64,000 nt of DNA from Diphasiastrum complanatum (GCA_029204225.1 CM055102.1:36512585-36576584); one strand, 5' to 3'. Shown: positions 1 through 16,801, counted from the first letter of the stretch. A program made the numbers and translations. The notes: generated from the letters alone by a model not told the origin.

Positions 1-1285
1 AAGAAAGTTTAGAAACTCAAAATGTACCGAAAACTCACTGGGAACAACTCATCAGGACGGCCCCCTTCTAACATAGGAACTTCACAACTTTCAGGGTTCC
101 TAATGGAAAATTTTACCAAATTGCAAAGGAAAGATACTTACAGGAGGTCCCAAAAGCTTGGTTTGAGTGCCTATTGTTGCTGATTTTGTTCTTTGGATCC
201 ACGTACCTTGCTTCTTTATTTGTTAGCAAAAACCCCACTTTCTCGGCCAATTGGAGCACTTTTTCTTTCAAAAAACCCCAAAAACAGCCCAAAATAGGTA
301 TGTTCAAGTGCCTATAACTGCCAAATGGCTCATGTTTTCACAAATGCCCAACTAGACCTTCAACAGACTTGTCTAAGGTTGCTAGCTCCCAGATTGCTAC
401 AATTAGGGTGAGCATGATTTTTTAACAACTTAAATTTACAAAACAGCTTATGTCCCTAGTTTTGGGGAGCAAATTTTGAAATTTAGCTATACTCAACCAA
501 AAACAGTGATGTAAAGTGCTAAATACAAAAGCAATCCTCAAAGTTTGGTTCAAGTCTTAAATGTACATACAACAATAGTTATGGAAAAAAAATATCCTCC
601 TCCAAAAGTGCACCTAGCTTCCTCGAAGCCCCGATTTCCAACAACACTTTCTAGAAAGCCTTTTTGATTGGTTTCTAGCACGCATCTACAATGATTAGGC
701 ACTAGAAAGGGATTAAAACATGTCTCAGCTGAATATTTGAAGATTTGAACAAGTTAAGAGCAAAAAAACTCACAAGAATTTGGCTAGAATTGAAAACGAT
801 TTGTTGAAAACTCAAAATTTTAGTTGTAAAATCATCCAAGATGATTTACATACATAATTATGGCAGCATGGTGGTGAGTGGTTCCACCCTCGCAAGCCAA
901 GAAACATGTTGCTCAGATACCAAGTGTAATCTCAAAGGCTACAACCAGCTATGGAGAAGAGAGAGAAAGCAAAAACTCAAAGGGCCTAGAAGCTCGACCC
1001 TCCTCCCACAAGCCCATACTACCAAGGTGGTGGGTACTTTCCCTTTGTGGCCTCTCCTTAGGGGTACCCCTAAGTAAAGGGAAGTCACCTAGTCCCCAAC
1101 TACCATCGTGAGATCCCACTAGGCCCTTACTAGACTTAGGGTACTCCGTGGCCTTACCCGGGTACTTAGCCCCTGGGGTTACCACTCAACTAGTTACCCA
1201 TGAAACCCACAAGCCATGTTCCTAAGAACCCTCCTAAGGAGTTGATATACCATTGCTCGGGTCCCATCTAGTTCGTGGGCTTCTA
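1..1285. other. Unassigned non-coding region
   Basis: I recognise no gene. The first 840 bases are AT-rich. From about 840 to 1280 the sequence is richer in GC and holds a perfect 18-bp palindrome at 1057-1074 (CTTAGGGGTACCCCTAAG). Short open frames here occur on both strands around that palindrome and resemble no protein I know. Confidence 0.5.
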
Positions 1286-3060
1286 CTAACCCCTCACAAT
1301 ATTATAGATGTCCTGACAAGTATTGTACCTCAAACCCATACGATAACAACTGTGAAAGATATGATAGCCAAACAGGTAAACCTTTGTCATCCAATTGTAA
1401 AAGCTAAGCACCATAAAAAAGAAGTTTGACCCTCTCTCACTTAGGATGTGAACAAATTGTCCAAAAATAGTGAGGTATAGTTGTTTCCTAGTGTAAGCAT
1501 GTGTCCCTCTTAGTACACCAGAAATAGAAACTCCCATCTTTGAAGCACCTCCAAACCAAAAGATTTTAGCCAGCTAATTGGCTATATAGTTCAGGAGAGG
1601 GGAGCATTTGAATAGACTAAGCAATCAACCGAGTGAACGCATGACAATACCACTGGGAGAAGTAGCTCCAGTCTACGAGGATCACTATCAACAAGCATTA
1701 TCTTGGGATCCTCTGATGGATTGTATCGACTACCCATTTGTCGATGAACAAGGTTATCGGGGATGGCCACCAGACCCATATGCATATTATTGAACATCTG
1801 GCAAGTCCAAGTTCTTGCTAATCACCATCATCCAATAAAGCCTTAGCTTTTACGTAAGCGATCACTTATCCACGCTTTTCCTGAAGCAACTCATCACCAG
1901 CAATAATGATCATCGGTGGAGTGGAAAACTCAACCAATAGTGTATCATGTGAAGTAGTGGACTTAGCCTTGATCATTCTAGCAGGCATAGTAGTTTAAAG
2001 TCTCGAAATATGTCACCAAGATCCTCTAGATAAGCCATGTCCCCAAGCCTCAATAGAATACAATGCTACTAAAGCAACCAATGAGGAGAATACCAGACTT
2101 TTGGTAGCAGGATTGAATATGATGAGCGGTACATAGTCTCTCCATCTAAACAAGAGTTGCATCCCCCTTTGACATTCCGGTTTTGGAAGTCGACATAAAA
2201 GAGAGTGAAGGACTAGAAAATAGAACACCCAAATAAGTATATGAAGAAACAATCTCTAGTTCATGTCTTGCAAAGTAAAAAAGGTCATCTCTCGTATGTT
2301 GCATGTTGGTCTTAAAAACCAAAAATTTAGTTGTCAGTCCCCAAATAGAACAAAGCTTTTGCAAGGCACCAAGATGCTTCAGAAGACCTCTAGAAGAGGA
2401 AGATAACAAAACCACATCGTCAGCAAGTACGAGAATAGGAATGACAATATCTGCAAGGGGTCATATGGTCCATCTCCACCCTTCTCATGAATAATCCTCT
2501 CTAAGTCCTCATTATAATGCCAAAAGTGTAGGGGAAGTAGATTATAGAACAGCCTTCCTTCACACCTATTGTGTTGTGAATAGGTTAGAACCCATCTAGA
2601 TCTTCCAGGAATCTAGCTAGAACTCCCTCATTCAAGGTGATAATCATTGCGACGATATCATTTGAAAAGCCCAAAGCCATCAAGCACTAGAATAGCGAAT
2701 GCCTATGCATGGGATCAAAAGCTTGCGGAAATCCATAAAGCAACAATAGACTCATCTTTTCATGTGCTTAGCTTCCTCAATATGATCCACAATAGAGTAC
2801 TTTGGCCAACAACCGGCCTACCCAAGAGCCTTGACATGCAATCCAACCAAATGTTGGAAGAGAGTGCCATATAACTAGGTCATGGTATGGCTAATTATGA
2901 TGGATGGGTGGTTTTCTACGCCAGGGATCACTAGCTTTGAGGATAGGATGTAGCAGGATAGTGCAGCAATATGGAGGAAAGATTTTGGATATATGAGTTC
3001 TTGATGCTAGATCCTCCCTTAATAATCGTGTTAGTGCTTCCTTGGCACTAGCACACTTGC
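1286..3060 (-). pseudogene. LINE copy A, reverse transcriptase and C-terminal part (decayed)
   Basis: This is a relic of the ORF2 of an L1-type non-LTR retrotransposon, read from about 3060 down to 1286. Reading frames switch repeatedly. Recognisable in order are the 'IIISHTM' block of the RT palm (about 2900), a catalytic-box remnant LADD at 2416-2427 where copy B has YVDD, the thumb block 'YTYLGVLF' (about 2240), and a C-terminal stretch with 'GTHAYTRKQLYL' that matches 'GTHAFIRRQIYI' in copy C. Stops and frameshifts make it inactive. It is the most diverged of the three minus-strand copies. The family assignment rests on its agreement with copies B and C. Confidence 0.8.
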
Positions 3061-3139
3061 AGTCTAGTGCATCTTTATACTAGTGTTGCCCAAGTCTCAT
3101 AAGTAGGCCAAGGTTGCTTAGTCGAGCGCGTGCGAGCTT

Positions 3140-4070
3140 TACTTGCCAAAAAGTATTCTGAGTTTAGAAAAATGCAATTGAACAAAATCTAGTCTAGGTG
3201 GGAGTAGGGAATGATAGCAAAACAATAGGGAGAGCTGGGTTGTGACTTGCGTGAGTCCAGCAATATTTCTTGCTCTCCTGGTTTTGAAATTTTCCCATTC
3301 TTGAGTTGGCTTTGATTCGCGTGTGGCTCTATTGTTAGCCAATGCCTGATGGCGCGGCACATACTGTAACAAATTGTCAAATTCATTATTCAAAAAATTC
3401 AATCACACAATTTTGATGTTAGAAACATGTCAGAAAACATACCACACAATCAATTATACTTCAAAAAATAAATTTATGGGAAGTGGAATTTGAATTTTCA
3501 CCACTTGTTGCTTACTCCACCGAATTCTCGAAACAGTGTCGCGATTCCATATCACACAATGGAAAAATCCCCACAATTTGAGATTCCTCTTGAACACAAA
3601 TCAATGTCAAAAACATGCTCAGAATTGGCTCTGATACCAATATAAAGTCCTCAATCCAAGGATCCTATTCTAAGCATGCCAATCACAAGCAACACAAGGG
3701 AACCTGATGGTGGACAAACCAACCCAACCAACCTAGATCAAACGGATCTAGCCCTCAAGCTATGGATCAATCACTCAGAGAGGAATGAGGCATCATACCA
3801 GTAGCATCCTGCCACCAGTCATGTTATCAAGCATACACTAGTGAGAGCCTAGCAAGTATACTTATACCCTCCAAGGCCCATGCACCACTAGTAGTGCACT
3901 GTGACACCTCACTGGACACCTTTGCAACCTATCTGGGCCACGTCATCCAGTTCCCCAATGACTCACTGATAGACCCATACCAATCCACCATCAAGTGTTT
4001 AGGCCTACAACCATTAATTATGACCATGTACACATAAGGGCCCCAAATCCCTTATAGTCCCAATTAACTT
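3140..4070 (-). mobile_element. LTR and primer-binding site of a minus-strand LTR retrotransposon (relic)
   Basis: On the minus strand, TGGTATCAGAGCC at 3627-3639 is a perfect plant initiator-Met tRNA primer-binding site. The LTR should therefore lie at about 3642-4070 and the internal leader below 3627. The expected TG at the LTR edge reads TA here, consistent with decay. The outer edge is not resolved; it meets LINE copy B near 4075. A short minus-strand frame at 3139-3402 in the leader is not recognised. Confidence 0.6.
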
Positions 4071-4075
4071 ACGGG

Positions 4076-7582
<3,507 letters not shown>

Positions 7583-7631
7583 GTCCCAAATCTTTGGTTA
7601 CAATAAGGAGCAAACCAACAATCCTGCCAAT

Positions 7632-8194
7632 GTAGAAAAATCAGCATCTACATACAAAATGAGATGCAAACTCTAAGAGATATTGATCAAACATGAACCA
7701 AAACATTAAATATGTTTGATGTCCGTACAATTACAGTACCCTACTGTATTTCACACATGTGGAACCGAAAATAGCAACAAATGATCATTCTACACATAGA
7801 ATTGCAGGATAACACCAAGATAGTGCACCAATGAGTAGTAGAACCCAAAGAGAACCATGTATAATGATGAAATGAGAGAGAGAGAAGATGTGTCTCTCCA
7901 CGAGTTACATCCTTTTATAGAGTTTCCAAACCCTATTTGGCCACTTGGCTTTCCCTCCAAAATGTAAACCCTACTATTTCTGGGTCTAGATTCAATGTAC
8001 CCAAAGTTCAAATTTGAATCTCTCTCAAACTCGATTACCAACTTTCCCACACGTTCCAAAGTGTTTATTGAATGAATTTCAAACTAATATAACTTCAAAA
8101 AGTTTATCTCTAGGTCTAAAATGAGTTTTGGCCTCTTATTGACAATTTACCAAAATGTGACTAAACTAGACTAAACTAGTTGAAATCTCTCACA
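7632..8194 (-). mobile_element. 3' LTR of minus-strand Copia-type element
   Basis: On the minus strand the LTR begins with TGTGAGAG at 8194, immediately after a purine-rich tract (GAAGAGGGAG). It has a TATA box CTATAAAAGG at 7920-7911 and would end in ACA near 7632. It contains the CACACATGTG-type palindrome (7752-7761) next to a TACAG...CTGTA inverted repeat, also seen in other LTRs of this window. The inner boundary with LINE copy C is inferred. Confidence 0.65.
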
Positions 8195-8990
8195 CTCCCT
8201 CTTCAACTAGTTTTGGCATAGTTTTGACAATAGAACTTTGATCCAACTTTAGAATGATCTCCATCCTAAGTATAGACCTTCTTTCTAAGGTTCTAAAGTA
8301 TCTTTCATAATTGATATAGAGAATAGTATCCAAATTGGATGCTTCACTATTTCTTACATCAATTTTACACATCAAGATATAACTAGAACATAAAGAACTA
8401 GATTCTTCTTGACTTGTGACTATCTCCCTCACCAAGTATCTTGGTAGAACCATTTGATCTACTTTCTTTATGAGGAAATGTGACTCCACTTGCTGCAAAA
8501 ATGACTTTCTTGGACTCATCACAAAAGAATGTAGAAGAGCCACCTCCTTCATGAATGCACCTAGCAACATCTTTTTCCATATGAACAAAGAAATCATTAG
8601 CAACAATATTTTCCAAGGAAGAACCTTCACCTCCATTGATGAAGTTAGCTCTTTCCTTACCTTTTGCATGCTTGCACTTGCCATGAAGAACCATTGAAAC
8701 ACCATCATTATCCTCAAGACTAGCCAAGTTAGCACAAAGATGAGCATCTCCAAGAAGCATATTAGATCTTGACCTAGATCTAGCATAAGGAAGCTTGCTA
8801 GACTTTGCATAAGATCCACCAATATTATTGATGCTAAAAGGTAACTTTGAAAAGTTGAGACCAATTTCCTTTTCCATTCCATCCTTTTTGTTAGCCATAA
8901 CAAAAGCATCAAGCTTGAAAAGTCTACCTTGTCTATTGCCCCTAGCAACCAAGATTTCTTCCTTTGTAATGAAACAAGCATCACCACATT
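8195..8990 (-). pseudogene. Internal region of a deleted or non-autonomous Copia element
   Basis: Reading from 8990 downward, the 184-residue frame (8952-8398) opens with 'ILVARGNRQGRLFKLD', which resembles the Copia segment just before integrase (typical pattern: A-x-G-x-x-x-G-x-L-Y/F-x-L). The rest of that frame, Ser/Gly/Asn-rich with 'ARSRSRSN', is not recognised. A second, overlapping frame of 265 residues (8987-8190) runs up to the polypurine tract. Integrase, RT and RNase H are missing between this segment and the LTR, so it is either internally deleted or a non-autonomous derivative. At about 8990 it is fused head to head with a plus-strand Copia RT. Confidence 0.55.
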
Positions 8991-8993
8991 AAG

Positions 8994-9969
8994 TTTGATG
9001 ATGTTGGTATTGTACTTTTACTCATTTATGTAGATGACATCATCATTAGTGGAAATAGTGTTGATGGTATTGAAAAAATCAAGATAGATATATCCTTAGA
9101 GTTCAAGATGGTAGATCTAGGGTGTCTTCACTTCATCTTAGGCATAGAAGTACTTAGAGGGTCTGATTTTATCTTTATAAGTCAAGTAAACTATGCTCAA
9201 AGTCTTTTGAAGAAGTTTAAGATGGAAGTATGCAAAAGTGTTGACACACCAATGGAGCAAGATGTAAAAGTGCCAAATGAAGATGATGAAAGATCCTTCA
9301 TGGACATCACTTTGTTTAGGCAACTTATAGGTTCCTTAATGTGGATCACTATAACTAGACCAGATCTTAGCTTTAGTGTATGTAGGTTGAGCCAATCCAT
9401 GCAAAAGCCATTGAATATCCATTGGAAAAAGGCTAAGAGGATTCTAAGATACATCTCGGGTACATTGGATTTTGGGATTCTATATAGAGGAGATGTGATT
9501 AACCTTCATGCATTTAGTGATTCAGATTTTGCAGGGGACAAGAGGGATAGGAAATCAACAAGTGCCTATTCAACTTTCATAGGAGAAGGTGTGGTTTCAT
9601 GGCTTTCAAAAAAGCAAGAAACTATATTACAAAGCTTTGACAACCACTACAAAGGAGGTACTTTGGATCAAGAGATTATTGGTGGAGCTAAAGATCATGG
9701 ATTCAGAGGAGGCACCAATCATCTACAATGACAATATATCAGCCCAACACCCTGCATCTAACCCAATCTTCCATGCAAGATCTAAGCACATTGAGATATG
9801 CCATCACTTTGTGAGAGAAATGGTGCAAGCCAAGGAGATTGCTTTGGAGCATGTTCCAAGCAATGAATGTGTAGCTGATCTACTTACTAAACCACTTCAA
9901 AAGACACCTTTTATGAAGTTCAGATCATCACTTGGAGTGATTAGTAAAGCAATGATTGAACCAAGCTAG
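8994..9969 (+). pseudogene. Copia reverse transcriptase (C-terminal) and RNase H
   Basis: This is the distal part of a Ty1/Copia polyprotein. It starts inside RT with the catalytic 'LIYVDDIII' (about 9021-9047), then 'LGCLHFILGIEV' and 'SVDTPMEQ', followed by RNase H with 'SDSDFAGDKRDRKSTSAY' (about 9510-9570). A frameshift near 9640 moves to a second frame that continues with 'ALTTTTKEVLWIKRLL', 'HARSKHIE' and 'ADLLTKPLQK' to the stop at 9969. Everything upstream of the RT palm is lost at the junction at 8990. The closest relative in the window is the Copia element at 30545-33361. Confidence 0.9.
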
Positions 9970-9983
9970 ATAGTGAGGAGGAG

Positions 9984-10615
9984 TGTTAAAAATTCACAAT
10001 TCTAGCTTGACTAGTTTTGGTCATATGACTTGTAAATAGTTAGATGGTCATGATGTGGCTTGTCACACGTGCCAAATAGCATAGGATTCCATTCATAAGG
10101 ATGTTCTCAAGTAGACCTAAGTGTTAGAACCTTTGGAATGAGTCCAAATTATGCCTAGATACAAGAGAGAAAAAATAGGAGCTATTTTTGGTAGTTTTTG
10201 CATTGTTGAGGGATCTCCAAGATTCCAGCCCTAACTTGGTAGGGATGAAAGATCCACCAAAATTAGCATTAGGGATAGGTTTAGGGATACTCATACCTGC
10301 CCAAAACTGTGATGGATCATGTATATATAGGTGATGATATCTCACCAAAATCAATCAAGCAATTTCATGATTTTTCTCTAATAATGGTGCAATTGCTCTC
10401 TATGTTCATAATTGTTTGAGTACTTGTGATTACTAATGATTATAGGATTGAATGTAGGTCTGGTGTACAGTACTCAGACTGTGGGAGGCCGTACTTTCAC
10501 ACGTGTGAAGCCTTCTTCAAGGATTTGGGCCATTTAGTGAGGTTCAAGCATAGATTTTTGATGGTTCAACTTGTGCTAATCTTATGAAATCATAATCTAT
10601 TGTTTCTCTCATCAT
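9984..10615 (+). mobile_element. 3' LTR of the Copia element ending at 9969
   Basis: It begins with TGTTAAAAATTC at 9984, right after the polypurine tract GAGGAGGAG that follows the pol stop codon. A TATA box GTATATATAG lies at 10321-10330. The palindrome TTCACACGTGTGAA is at 10496-10509, preceded by GTGTACAGTAC. The 3' boundary is approximate: minus-strand LINE sequence is recognisable again from about 10640. Confidence 0.75.
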
Positions 10616-10639
10616 TTCAAGTGTTTTAGGATCCTTATT

Positions 10640-11822
10640 TGCTGTAATTTTTACAAAGAGTAATCCTGTATATGTGGAAGAGGATGATATAAGGACTCAT
10701 GGGTTTCAGCCAACAACAAAATGTCACATTTGCTTATAAAAATTAGTAAAATCTCCTGCCGATGATGATGATAAAAAACCATTGCAATTCCAGAAGCCAA
10801 GTCTCAAAATTGTAGGGGATCTCGGACAGCTCCTAAACCCAGGATCCCCAAGTTCCTAGTGCGAGAGGAGGTCGAAATATCTTGGTTTGCCGTCGATAAA
10901 AACGACCCTTTGCCCTTTTTCTTTTGCTTCGTGAATAATCTTTTTCTTGCTAACCACTGGGTGTTTGTCAAGTCATCATCCATATAAATGAAAGTGCCTT
11001 TGAGTTTTGTTCTAAGCCGAAGGGCTGCATTGCGGTCTTGAAGAGAGCGAAATTTGACAAAAAGAACATTGTCATCAAATTTACTACACCATGTCGTATC
11101 AAAACCATCAACAACATGAGATAACTTGGAAACGAGTAAATCTGTAGCTTCGTCTATTGGTTTACCGCCATTGGCAATGCCTCTTACTCTAGTCCTGTTC
11201 ATCCAAAACTGTCTCCAAATTGTTATCCATCGTAGAGGCTGAGATATGGGGGTGATTACCTTGTTTGAGATCCAAGTCGTTTCTTCAACCTGTTTTGCAA
11301 GTGATGAGAGTCTGCTGCCCATATCATCCGGTTTGAAGAGCAGCCCATGTCTTTGTCTCTTCGACCTGTTTTTCCAAGCAAGATATTTTGTTGGAAGTTT
11401 CGTCCGAAGAAGGTACATGTTCAGCAAGCCGTTGCTTAAGATATACATTTTCTTGCTCAAGCTGCTCCACCCATTCTTCGACACCCACGAGATCTAGAGC
11501 CAATTTGCCATTCGCCATTTCAAAAAAGTGTAGTTGTTTCTCAATGCCGAGGATTTCGTTTCGGATGAAACCAATATCATAGGCATAAAGGCTCTCAATA
11601 GGCTTGGAAGGAGTGTAATCGACCGTGGACAGCTGATGCGTTTCTGTGATAGCAAGTGGATTGTTAGTGAAAATAGAGGGTGCATCAGTAATGCCTTCTA
11701 GTGCAACTAGCGGTGGGATTGTTGTAGGTGAAATAGCATCCCCCTCCCTCTCAGATGATGGAGGAGGAGAAGAGGTGAATAGAGGGGGGCATAGGGGCAC
11801 CCCCCTTTTTCTTGGGTGCCAT
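10640..11822 (-). pseudogene. LINE ORF1 (nucleic-acid-binding protein) and start of ORF2 endonuclease
   Basis: Read on the minus strand, the likely ORF1 ATG is at 11822-11820, followed by a Lys/Gly-rich start. A length change in a G run shifts the frame to the 158-residue frame at 11800-11324, which contains a coiled coil ('GVEEWVEQLEQENVYLKQRL'). A second shift near 11340 leads to 11484-10804, with an RRM-like part ('VLFVKFRSLQDRNAALRLR') and a basic tail. It parallels the ORF1 at 58223-58849. Below 10803, a frame with 'FWNCNGF' and 'DILLLAETHE' looks like the start of the apurinic-type endonuclease of ORF2, cut off at about 10640. Confidence 0.75.
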
Positions 11823-12248
<426 letters not shown>

Positions 12249-14573
12249 ATGAATTCCAGCTCACTACTTGTGCGTGCACCTACAAGGATCAGTTAAGTGG
12301 AGGAGTCACTGGTCCATAATGTCTAGTGAGTCATCAAGTCTCCTCATTTATCATCAAGGTAATTGTTGATAATTTGTCTTCATCTTGGGTCCCGATAATT
12401 ATTTTTAGACCATATGGTTTCCTAAGTTTAATAATTTATTCTTCTTGGATCTCCCCTAGTGGTTTCTAATCAAGTTGATCAACATAAAGGTTTCCTAGAG
12501 AATGTTAATGTCTAGACAATGGTACGTCCCATCTACGGGTTCTATTAGCCCCCCTAAGGAATCCATCCCTAGGTTGACACGTGTACCTCTGGGATAGGGT
12601 CCTAAGAGCTTAGGCAAATATGGCACTATTAAGAATCAAGAATAAAATGACTAGAGGACTCTAGGTCTCCACAAGCCTCCTTTAACAATTCGTCCTACCC
12701 CCACATGTCACTATATACTTGGAGATCTTGCGACCTCTCTCGAGCTGATGAAGATTTAAGCCTTATCTACTCACATTTGGAAAGGATAAAAAAAATTCAT
12801 GATTTTTTGATCAAATAGCTTGTTTTCCAACAAATTTGAAGAACTAGAAAAATTGCCGATTTTTCAGTTTTTTGACAATTGACGAAACTAGGAATTTTAA
12901 AATTTGGACACTTTGGTCTTTAGTTGAATTCTTAAAGTAGAATATTTGTGGCTTTTTCACAGGCTATTTCTAGTGGATAAGAATACTTTTAGTATACCAG
13001 GCATGTTTTGGGTCCTTAGCATGTTAAGGGCTCTAGAACCCATGCCCCATGGCATGGGACACCAAAAATAGATTTCATACATGTAAATTGCTTCTAGAAT
13101 TGGGCCGCTAGCTCTAGCACATTAGTGGTCATTATTTATTATCATGCAAAACATATTGTACATACACAAAAACTATAAAAATGATTAGAGGCCTCATTGG
13201 ACTCATGAGTGTTGAAGGTTTTAAACTCCCTCAAAATTTAAGCTGTTTTAATTTTTTGTCAAAAATATTTTTGACGGTTTTTTTTCGGAAAAACCGACTT
13301 CACCGTCTTGTCTGGAGACCCGGGTTTTGTATACCCCATAGACGGTTTCCTCATCTTCTAAATCTCGAGAGAGATTTTTAAATTTCAAGTAATGGGTCCT
13401 ATGTTGGGCCCTAGACCCCCCCAAGGACTTGGGGGGCGAAAATTAAAAATAATGTTAAACTTAGGACTTAGGGGGCCTAAGTTTTTTCTTGAGATAACTT
13501 ATGAAAACTAGACGATAGTGGTAGGTAAAGAGGGACACCTCATTTATATACAATAGAGAACCCACGAGTTCTATGTGTGGGATTGTTCATTATGATCAAG
13601 AGCAAATCTCTCAAATTAGAAAATGTCATGTGCCAAATCCCAAGCAAATAGCAATTACAAAAGAAGTAAAGCTAGAAGCAAGAAGAGTACAAGACAATCA
13701 TGATCGCATATCCATAGAAAGCTAGAAACAATGAGATCTCAATGGCATCACATTAGGAATGGAATGGAGAGTACAAGCAATGGAAAGTGAGCATGAATTC
13801 ATGTGAATTAGACCTTGCAAGGCAATCCCCATAGCTCACATTCACAAGGAAGAAGCAAAAAGCTCTCTTTTGCAAATGAGCCAAAAGATCCCAAAAGATC
13901 CCAAAAGTGATGCCTTTTGCCTAGTTATAGACAATGCACCATCACCATTTCAAATCTTCTTTCTTGAGCTTTGCGCTGGAATTTCAGCATTGATATCTTT
14001 CTCTATAGTGATCTAATTTGAGTGCTAATTGTTGCAATCACCTCCTATAGGCTTAAGCTTTTTGTTGCCTATCAATTAGAGAATCATTTTCTTGTTTTCG
14101 CAAGTGTTCTTGACAGCCATAGCTGGCTGGTTTGCACCACACTTCAAGGAGGCTGCATGAAGGATTTGAAATATTTCTTCAAATGACAATTCTTGAGAAG
14201 TCCAAGTGCTCACTCGGCCTACTAGATCCACTCGGCCATCATCTAGAGCCCTCGTCTCATCTCAAGAGAAAGATAGTTTCACTCGGCCTAGTTTTAGCTC
14301 TTAGCCATTTGCAAGAGAAGAGGACTCCATTGCATGCAAGGTTTCTTTTATGGTTCTTTTCTCTTGCATGTTACATTTTCTGCATATTCTATTGCTTCTA
14401 TATCTTAAGTTAGACCCAAGAAGCCATGTCAACCAAGGTGACTAGCTATCCAGCCAAACCAACTCAGCCGACAAGTTAGAGCTCTCTTGTGAGCTCAACA
14501 AAATTCATGTGTGACGAGCAACACTTAGAACCCAACAACATTCAGCAAAGTCCCTTTGTAGACGAATTTCACC
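12249..14573. other. Unassigned region
   Basis: No coding region or element that I recognise. It is AT-rich, with a GC-richer patch near 13385-13440 containing C and G runs. The 93-residue frame at 14132-14413 carries the word ACTCGGCC three times in its DNA and has no recognisable domain. Confidence 0.4.
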
Positions 14574-15159
14574 TCAGTTGTATCAGAGCACACCGATTAT
14601 TCAACAGTGGTAACATAGCCACTACCGATTTTCCACAATGTTGAAGGTTGCTACAAAGGATGTCCGACAAATGCAAGCACGATATTGACATTCCACAAGC
14701 AAGAGCTACAAAGTACTTACCTTCAAGAGAGAGTTTATTCGAGAGTCCTGGAAATATCTCAGACTCTATGGACGAGTAAGTGTCCAAAATTTCTCCTAGA
14801 TTTTTTGGACCTTTCAAAGAGTTACAGAGATTAGGAGAGTCAACCTCTAGACTAGCTTTGCTAGAAGGTGCCCATGTGCAACCCAATCCTCCATGTTAGT
14901 AGATTGTCGAGAGTGCTCAGGGAAGGTCATGTGACTTTTGAAGAACTGACGTCTTTGCCACATGAGCAAGAGGAAGTTCTAGAGACACAAGAGTGTAGAT
15001 CGAGAGGTATACGGTCTACAGAGAGTATCTTGTGAAGTGGAAGGGTCACAGTGCTGAAGAAGCGACTTGGGAGATGGCTGACGTACTTCGTAATAGATCT
15101 CCTAACTTCCTTGCCAAAGACATACCTTTCGAGGCCAAAAAGCTTTTAAGCGGGGAAGT

Positions 15160-15720
<561 letters not shown>

Positions 15721-16372
15721 AATCCTCACACACTAGTTCTCATCAATCCACACTTCCTATGGACATTACTAAGCATGTTGGTTTATGCTCTTCAAACTTT
15801 GTACAAGGCATGCATTTTGTCATGTGTATGTCCTTGTAAGTGTAACAGATTGGAGTTGAACTCCTTGCATCACAGAGTTGAAGACATGCACTTTGGGCAT
15901 TGAGGATCGAAAACACATTCTTCAAAATATTCATGCACATGTTTATGTGTCTTCATGTGGTCATTTGCACAAAAATGCTCGATGCTTACACAACCTGTGG
16001 TTGAACATAGTCTTACATTTAATTCCTGAGTGCGGAAGCATTCCTAGTAGTGACCTATGTATTGACCATGTATGAATTTTTTGATCTCTTTGATTTCCAT
16101 GATAGCCTTTATATATTTGTGGTGTAAAGCATTCTCACTGTTCTTTCATCTTCTTTACAAACACTTTAAAGGAAGCAATTATTTTCCTAAATAGATTGGG
16201 ATCACTCTTATTGCAGTTGAATTTGTTTTTCTTTGCAATGGAATCAAATGGCCTGGATACAAAGACTTCAGAAAAAACTTCAATAAAAGTTAGTCTCACA
16301 TTTCCCCAAAGTTCTGTAGATACAAGAATATGCTCATCTCATTGAAAGATGCAAACGATCACAGATGCGAAA
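15721..16372. other. Unassigned region
   Basis: Three overlapping short frames occur on both strands (15712-16075), but none shows a known domain. Sequence just before 16373 may be decayed PPR-gene sequence. Confidence 0.4.
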
Positions 16373-16801
16373 GTGTGGACACCTACCACACATCGTTTTC
16401 ATGCTATTGATGAAACTGTCAAGAAAGTCCTCGACTTATATAAGGAAGTATGCTTGGTCAAGGCATTGCAGTATTTAGACCAGTTAGATTCTCATTGATT
16501 AAAAACTGTTTCCTTCATATATGTTCATCTTTTGCAAGAATGCAGCAGAATAAAAGCATTGGGTGAGGGCAAACAAGTGCATGCCCATATTGTAAAGCGT
16601 GGGTTTGAATCTGACATTTTTGTGGCAAATGCCCTTGTGACGATGTACAGGAGATGTGATAGTTTGGTGGAGGTAGTCGATGTGTTTGTGAATATGCCCA
16701 GTCGAACTTTGGTCTCATGGAATTGCCAACAATTGCTTTCCATTAAAAGGACACTCAAATCCTTTCTAAGAGGTGGCTTTAACAACTTTTCTCAAAGATA
16801 A
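16373..16801 (+). pseudogene. PPR (PLS-class) protein fragment
   Basis: One reading frame, with a single in-frame stop at 16496-16498, resembles the N-terminal part of a plant organelle RNA-editing-type PPR protein. Before the stop, 'LDLYKEVCLVKALQYLDQL' matches the usual N-terminal helix pair. After it, 'LLQECSRIKALGEGKQVHAH', 'GFESDIFVANALVTMY' and 'VFVNMPSRTLVSWN' match the L-S-P motif series of these proteins. Similarity ends after VSWN (about 16723) and the frame closes at 16801. With fewer than 150 residues against the usual several hundred, this is a gene fragment, presumably captured or left by deletion. Confidence 0.75.

Noticed and set aside
841-1185. Three overlapping 77-78-residue frames
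   Set aside because: They occur on both strands around a palindrome, have no start context or known domain, and look like chance.
1608-1793. Plus-strand frame opposite LINE copy A
   Set aside because: It is the antisense shadow of LINE C-terminal sequence.
14579-14592. TTGTATCAGAGCAC as a firm primer-binding site
   Set aside because: It has one mismatch and there is no LTR edge recognised just upstream, so I mention it only as a possibility.
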